From the NCBI GenBank assembly GCA_036506175.1, contig DASXSE010000116.1, forward strand, positions 1 through 10,692: a DNA stretch of 10,692 nt. Reading direction: 5' to 3'. The position numbers and the translations under genes were made by a program. Numbering within the stretch: position 1 is the first letter of the stretch; each line of letters starts with the position of its first letter. The stretch comes from JAIBJP01 sp036506175. Lineage in GTDB: Bacteria; Actinomycetota; Thermoleophilia; Gaiellales; Gaiellaceae. This document shows positions 9,901-10,692 of this stretch, in pieces. Under the pieces are notes generated by a model, which saw nothing but the letters and a program-made list of their open reading frames with translations, did no database searches and was not told where the DNA came from.

Positions 9901-10109
9901 GCAGCTTCGGCGGCGTCGCGAGCCTCGGCGTCGTCAGGGAGAACGACAACGAGCGGACCGCCGCGCTCGAGCCACAGGGCCGCGAGAAAGACCGGCAGGA
10001 GAGATTCGGAGACGCGGGCCGGTCGCGGTTCGGCCGCGAACGCGCGGAGGCGGTCGGTCTCGGCGAGCCGCCTGGCGAGGACTTCGAGTGCGGGTGCGTG
10101 CTGGTCCAT
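6912..10109 (-). CDS. mfd: Transcription-repair coupling factor Mfd
   Basis: Mfd binds RNA polymerase stalled at DNA damage, pushes it off with ATP-driven translocation and recruits UvrA. Numbered from ATG 10109 (1065 residues), the UvrB-like N-terminal part includes RGGIVDVFPSTGREPVRIELFGDE (about 174-197). The CarD-like RNA polymerase-interaction domain begins at GDHVVHEDHGVGKLLG (about 410-425). The RecG-like translocase has Walker A GDVGFGKTE (558-566), DEEQ (659-662), TATPIPRTL (686-694) and motif VI QIRGRVGRS (828-836). The RDLEIRGAGDLLG block (878-890) is the TRG-type coupling motif. The C-terminal regulatory D7 domain follows. Length is slightly under E. coli Mfd (1148). An in-frame ATG at 10145 would add 12 residues. 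Those codons have 4 of 11 A/T third positions, against very few in the body of the gene, so the shorter start is preferred. pth-mfd-mazG is a common order. Confidence 0.97.
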   Translation of the reverse strand: MDQHAPALEVLARRLAETDRLRAFAAEPRPARVSESLLPVFLAALWLERGGPLVVVLPDDAEARDAAEAAAWFLGEDRAGLFASRGVRWGSGLEPPPHLVGERARALEILAGGGLVCASALGAAEGVPPVEARPETIRLRTGDEIDVENLSERLALAGYERVEQAQERGQFALRGGIVDVFPSTGREPVRIELFGDEVESIRAFSAFTQRTLHPVEDALVYPAAERRLDLVEPWLEEEPRPAPNDLVAPLPAPDLVWDADEAHRVVEEELGATLELGSSVELSQLPAGQPYAFEAQRPAVAARGLAEAERDLTAFVRAGNVVVVTFAHRGEALRTKALLRRIEPTVLEPGDPLPGEPALVFAVAPARRGFVLRDLGLVLLPDTQVFRKRPPRADIRVGRALQSFADLRTGDHVVHEDHGVGKLLGFETKTVAGVTRDYLFLAFRGDDRLYVPHEQIGKVSRYVGANGHAPALSKLGGKAWQTIKSRARAGARELAGELIALYARRQRVEGDAYDVESDLMEQLEASFPYDETPDQQRAIEAVKEDLETPRPMDRLVCGDVGFGKTEVAVRAAFAVAANGKQTLMLSPTTILAQQHWNTFRERYRDLPVRVEMVSRFRKPAEVKTVLRDFAEGKVDVLIGTHRVLSRDVIPNKLGLIIVDEEQRFGVAQKELLRQLRLEVDVLALTATPIPRTLHMSLSGLRDISVIETPPEGRRPIRTHVGEYDEELVQVALAREAAREGQAFYLHNRVETIDEAAEKLRQLLPDLRFLVVHGQMAERELEQRMLSFLAGDADVLVSTTIIESGLDIPQANTLVVERADALGLAQLYQIRGRVGRSDVPAHAYLLYPDGHELTPEARARLATLADHTELGAGFAIAMRDLEIRGAGDLLGAEQSGHVAAVGFELYVELLGEAVAELAGTRRAVARPVRVEAQIDAYIPSAYVPGEAQKIDLHRRLALAESEDELRELRAAAADRFGPPPEPVEHLFAIQEAKLKLARLGADYLVFRGGRTVVGPLVLGSAELRELRRLADTAVYSSARREVTLRGDGFDRALGLVDAILDLRLAA

Positions 10110-10171
10110 AACGAAAGACGGAACGGGCGGTTCCGCGCAGGTCATCGTAGCCAGCGAATTAGAGTTGGCCC
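10110..10171. promoter_or_regulatory. Divergent promoter region between mfd and the small plus-strand gene
   Basis: Sixty-two bases separate two genes that point away from each other. The only AT-rich patch is GAATTAGAGT (10155-10164 with T at 10165). On the plus strand TAGAGT (10160-10165) lies 6 bases before the GTG at 10172, which fits a -10 box for a leaderless message. On the minus strand TAATTC (10160-10155) could serve mfd, with a start near 10147. No convincing -35 box was seen for either. The shared patch suggests the two promoters would interfere with each other. Confidence 0.35.
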
Positions 10172-10399
10172 GTGGCCGGAGAGCTCGTCGACATCGGCTT
10201 TCGCCCCAAGCTGGTGGCGTCGTTCGATCCGCCGGGCGCGGCGGAGAGATTTGCGGAGTGGCGGCAGGCGAACGAGGGCACGTTGGCCGCCGTGCCGGCC
10301 GAGGCGTTGCGGGTCGAGTACGGGCGGACCGGCGAGGGGTTGTACGTGCGCGTCCGCATCGACGAGTCGCAACTCCCGGCCGGGCTCACGGCGGTCTGA
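10172..10399 (+). CDS. Small hypothetical protein, 75 residues
   Basis: I do not recognise the family. It is the only plus-strand gene in the window. The predicted protein is acidic to neutral, soluble and without a signal peptide or membrane segment. It has a possible strand (LVDIGFRPKLVASF, 5-18), a helix (GAAERFAEWRQANEG, 22-36) and a paired-strand end (ALRVEYG and GLYVRVRIDES). Third codon positions are almost all G or C, as in the other genes here, and the amino acid mix is that of a normal folded protein. The antisense frames are Arg/Ser-rich and look like shadows. GTG at 10172 is the only possible start, since an in-frame TAG lies at 10160. No ribosome site is visible; a leaderless message is possible. 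It lies back to back with mfd and ends facing pth, so it is its own transcription unit. Role unknown. Confidence 0.6.
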   Translation: MAGELVDIGFRPKLVASFDPPGAAERFAEWRQANEGTLAAVPAEALRVEYGRTGEGLYVRVRIDESQLPAGLTAV

Positions 10400-10420
10400 G
10401 CCGCAGCAAGCGGGCCCTTC

Positions 10421-10500
10421 TAGATGGGGCCACCCCGAACCACCACCCGCTTTCGAGCGTAACGCCCAAACCCGCGCCGGTGGTGGGCGAAAAGCGCCGA
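10421..10500 (-). repeat. Intergenic structured repeat, copy 2 (between pth and small gene)
   Basis: This is the second copy of the 80-base repeat at 3761-3840, in the same orientation. Read on the minus strand it begins 13 bases after the pth stop. Pairings: GGCG-CTTTT-CGCC (10498-10486), whose loop differs wholly from copy 1 while the arms stay paired; ACCACC with GGTGGT for the long stem, in two possible registers, one giving 8 bp (CCACCACC/GGTGGTGG); CGCT-CGAA-AGCG (10459-10448), where the closing pair is U-A instead of the U-G of copy 1; and GGGG-TGG-CCCC (10436-10426). On the plus strand a competing GGCCC/GGGCC stem (10413-10417 with 10427-10431) lies shortly after the small gene, without a T-run. 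The rest of the 10400-10513 gap shows nothing else. Confidence 0.7.
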
Positions 10501-10513
10501 CTCTGTGCCGAGA

Positions 10514-10692
10514 TCAGCCCCGCTCGTTGAAGCGGTTCTGCGCCTCCTCCAGCCCCACCTCAGCCACGGTCTCCACCGCATCCGCGGCCCGCGCGACCAC
10601 CCGGCCCACATCGAGCTCGGCAGGAAACGGCGATAGCACGAAGTCCGCCACCGGGCGCGGGTCGCCCCGTTCCGGCCGCCCGACTCCGATCC
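10514..10692 (-). CDS. pth: Peptidyl-tRNA hydrolase, C-terminal part (cut by window edge)
   Basis: Fifty-eight C-terminal residues are visible; the start and the catalytic His/Asp part lie to the right of the window. The segment opens with IGVGRPERGDPRPVADFVLS and goes on to PFPAELDVGRV, VARAADAVETV and QNRFNERG, ending at TGA 10516-10514. The GVGRP, VADFVLSPF and ARAADAVE-to-NRFN pattern is that of the Pth C-terminal helices. The enzyme frees tRNA from peptidyl-tRNA that drops off ribosomes and is essential in most bacteria. It lies upstream of mfd, as in many bacteria, but here the small plus-strand gene and a repeat copy intervene, so mfd probably has its own promoter. Confidence 0.9.
   Translation of the reverse strand, partial: IGVGRPERGDPRPVADFVLSPFPAELDVGRVVARAADAVETVAEVGLEEAQNRFNERG

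Noticed and set aside
10142..10389. Minus-strand open frames opposite the small gene
   Set aside because: Ser/Arg/Pro-rich products and poorer codon pattern than the plus-strand frame.
10421..10500. Repeat as a riboswitch
   Set aside because: Copy 2 is not directly ahead of a same-strand gene (mfd starts over 300 bases away past an antisense gene), so a ligand-sensing leader common to both copies is not supported.

Overview
The window looks like a chromosomal housekeeping region of a GC-rich actinobacterium. The order pth, mfd, mazG, eno, divIC/ftsB matches the arrangement known from mycobacteria and streptomycetes. The extra genes found inside that block here, together with the very GC-rich codon use, suggest a deep lineage such as Thermoleophilia (Gaiellales or Solirubrobacterales). 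That placement is inference; no marker in the window proves it.

Almost everything is read on the minus strand, so transcription runs from right to left. At the right edge is the C-terminal end of peptidyl-tRNA hydrolase (pth, 10514-10692). Next come a 113-base gap that holds copy 2 of an intergenic repeat, a small plus-strand gene of unknown function (10172-10399), and a 62-base divergent gap. From there a tight row of minus-strand genes begins: mfd, a parvulin-type lipoprotein foldase, mazG and eno. Gaps between these four are 9 bases, 4 bases and a 4-base ATGA overlap, so they are very probably one operon.

The eno-pyk gap (3730-3845) is the most structured non-coding stretch. It holds copy 1 of the repeat directly after the eno stop, then an 8-bp hairpin that ends one base before the GTG start of pyk. 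pyk is followed after 19 bases by a large multi-pass membrane protein of GT-C glycosyltransferase type, and after 38 more bases by a divIC/ftsB cell-division gene that runs off the left edge.

Functionally the block mixes genome and nucleotide quality control (Mfd, MazG), envelope work (lipoprotein foldase, GT-C protein, DivIC/FtsB), translation recycling (Pth) and the last two steps of glycolysis. Enolase makes phosphoenolpyruvate and pyruvate kinase uses it. No transposase, phage gene, CRISPR array, tRNA or rRNA was seen. No gene-free stretch exceeds 300 bases. The main candidate for something undescribed is the two-copy, roughly 80-base repeat with an apparent conserved RNA fold, together with the start-blocking hairpin of pyk.
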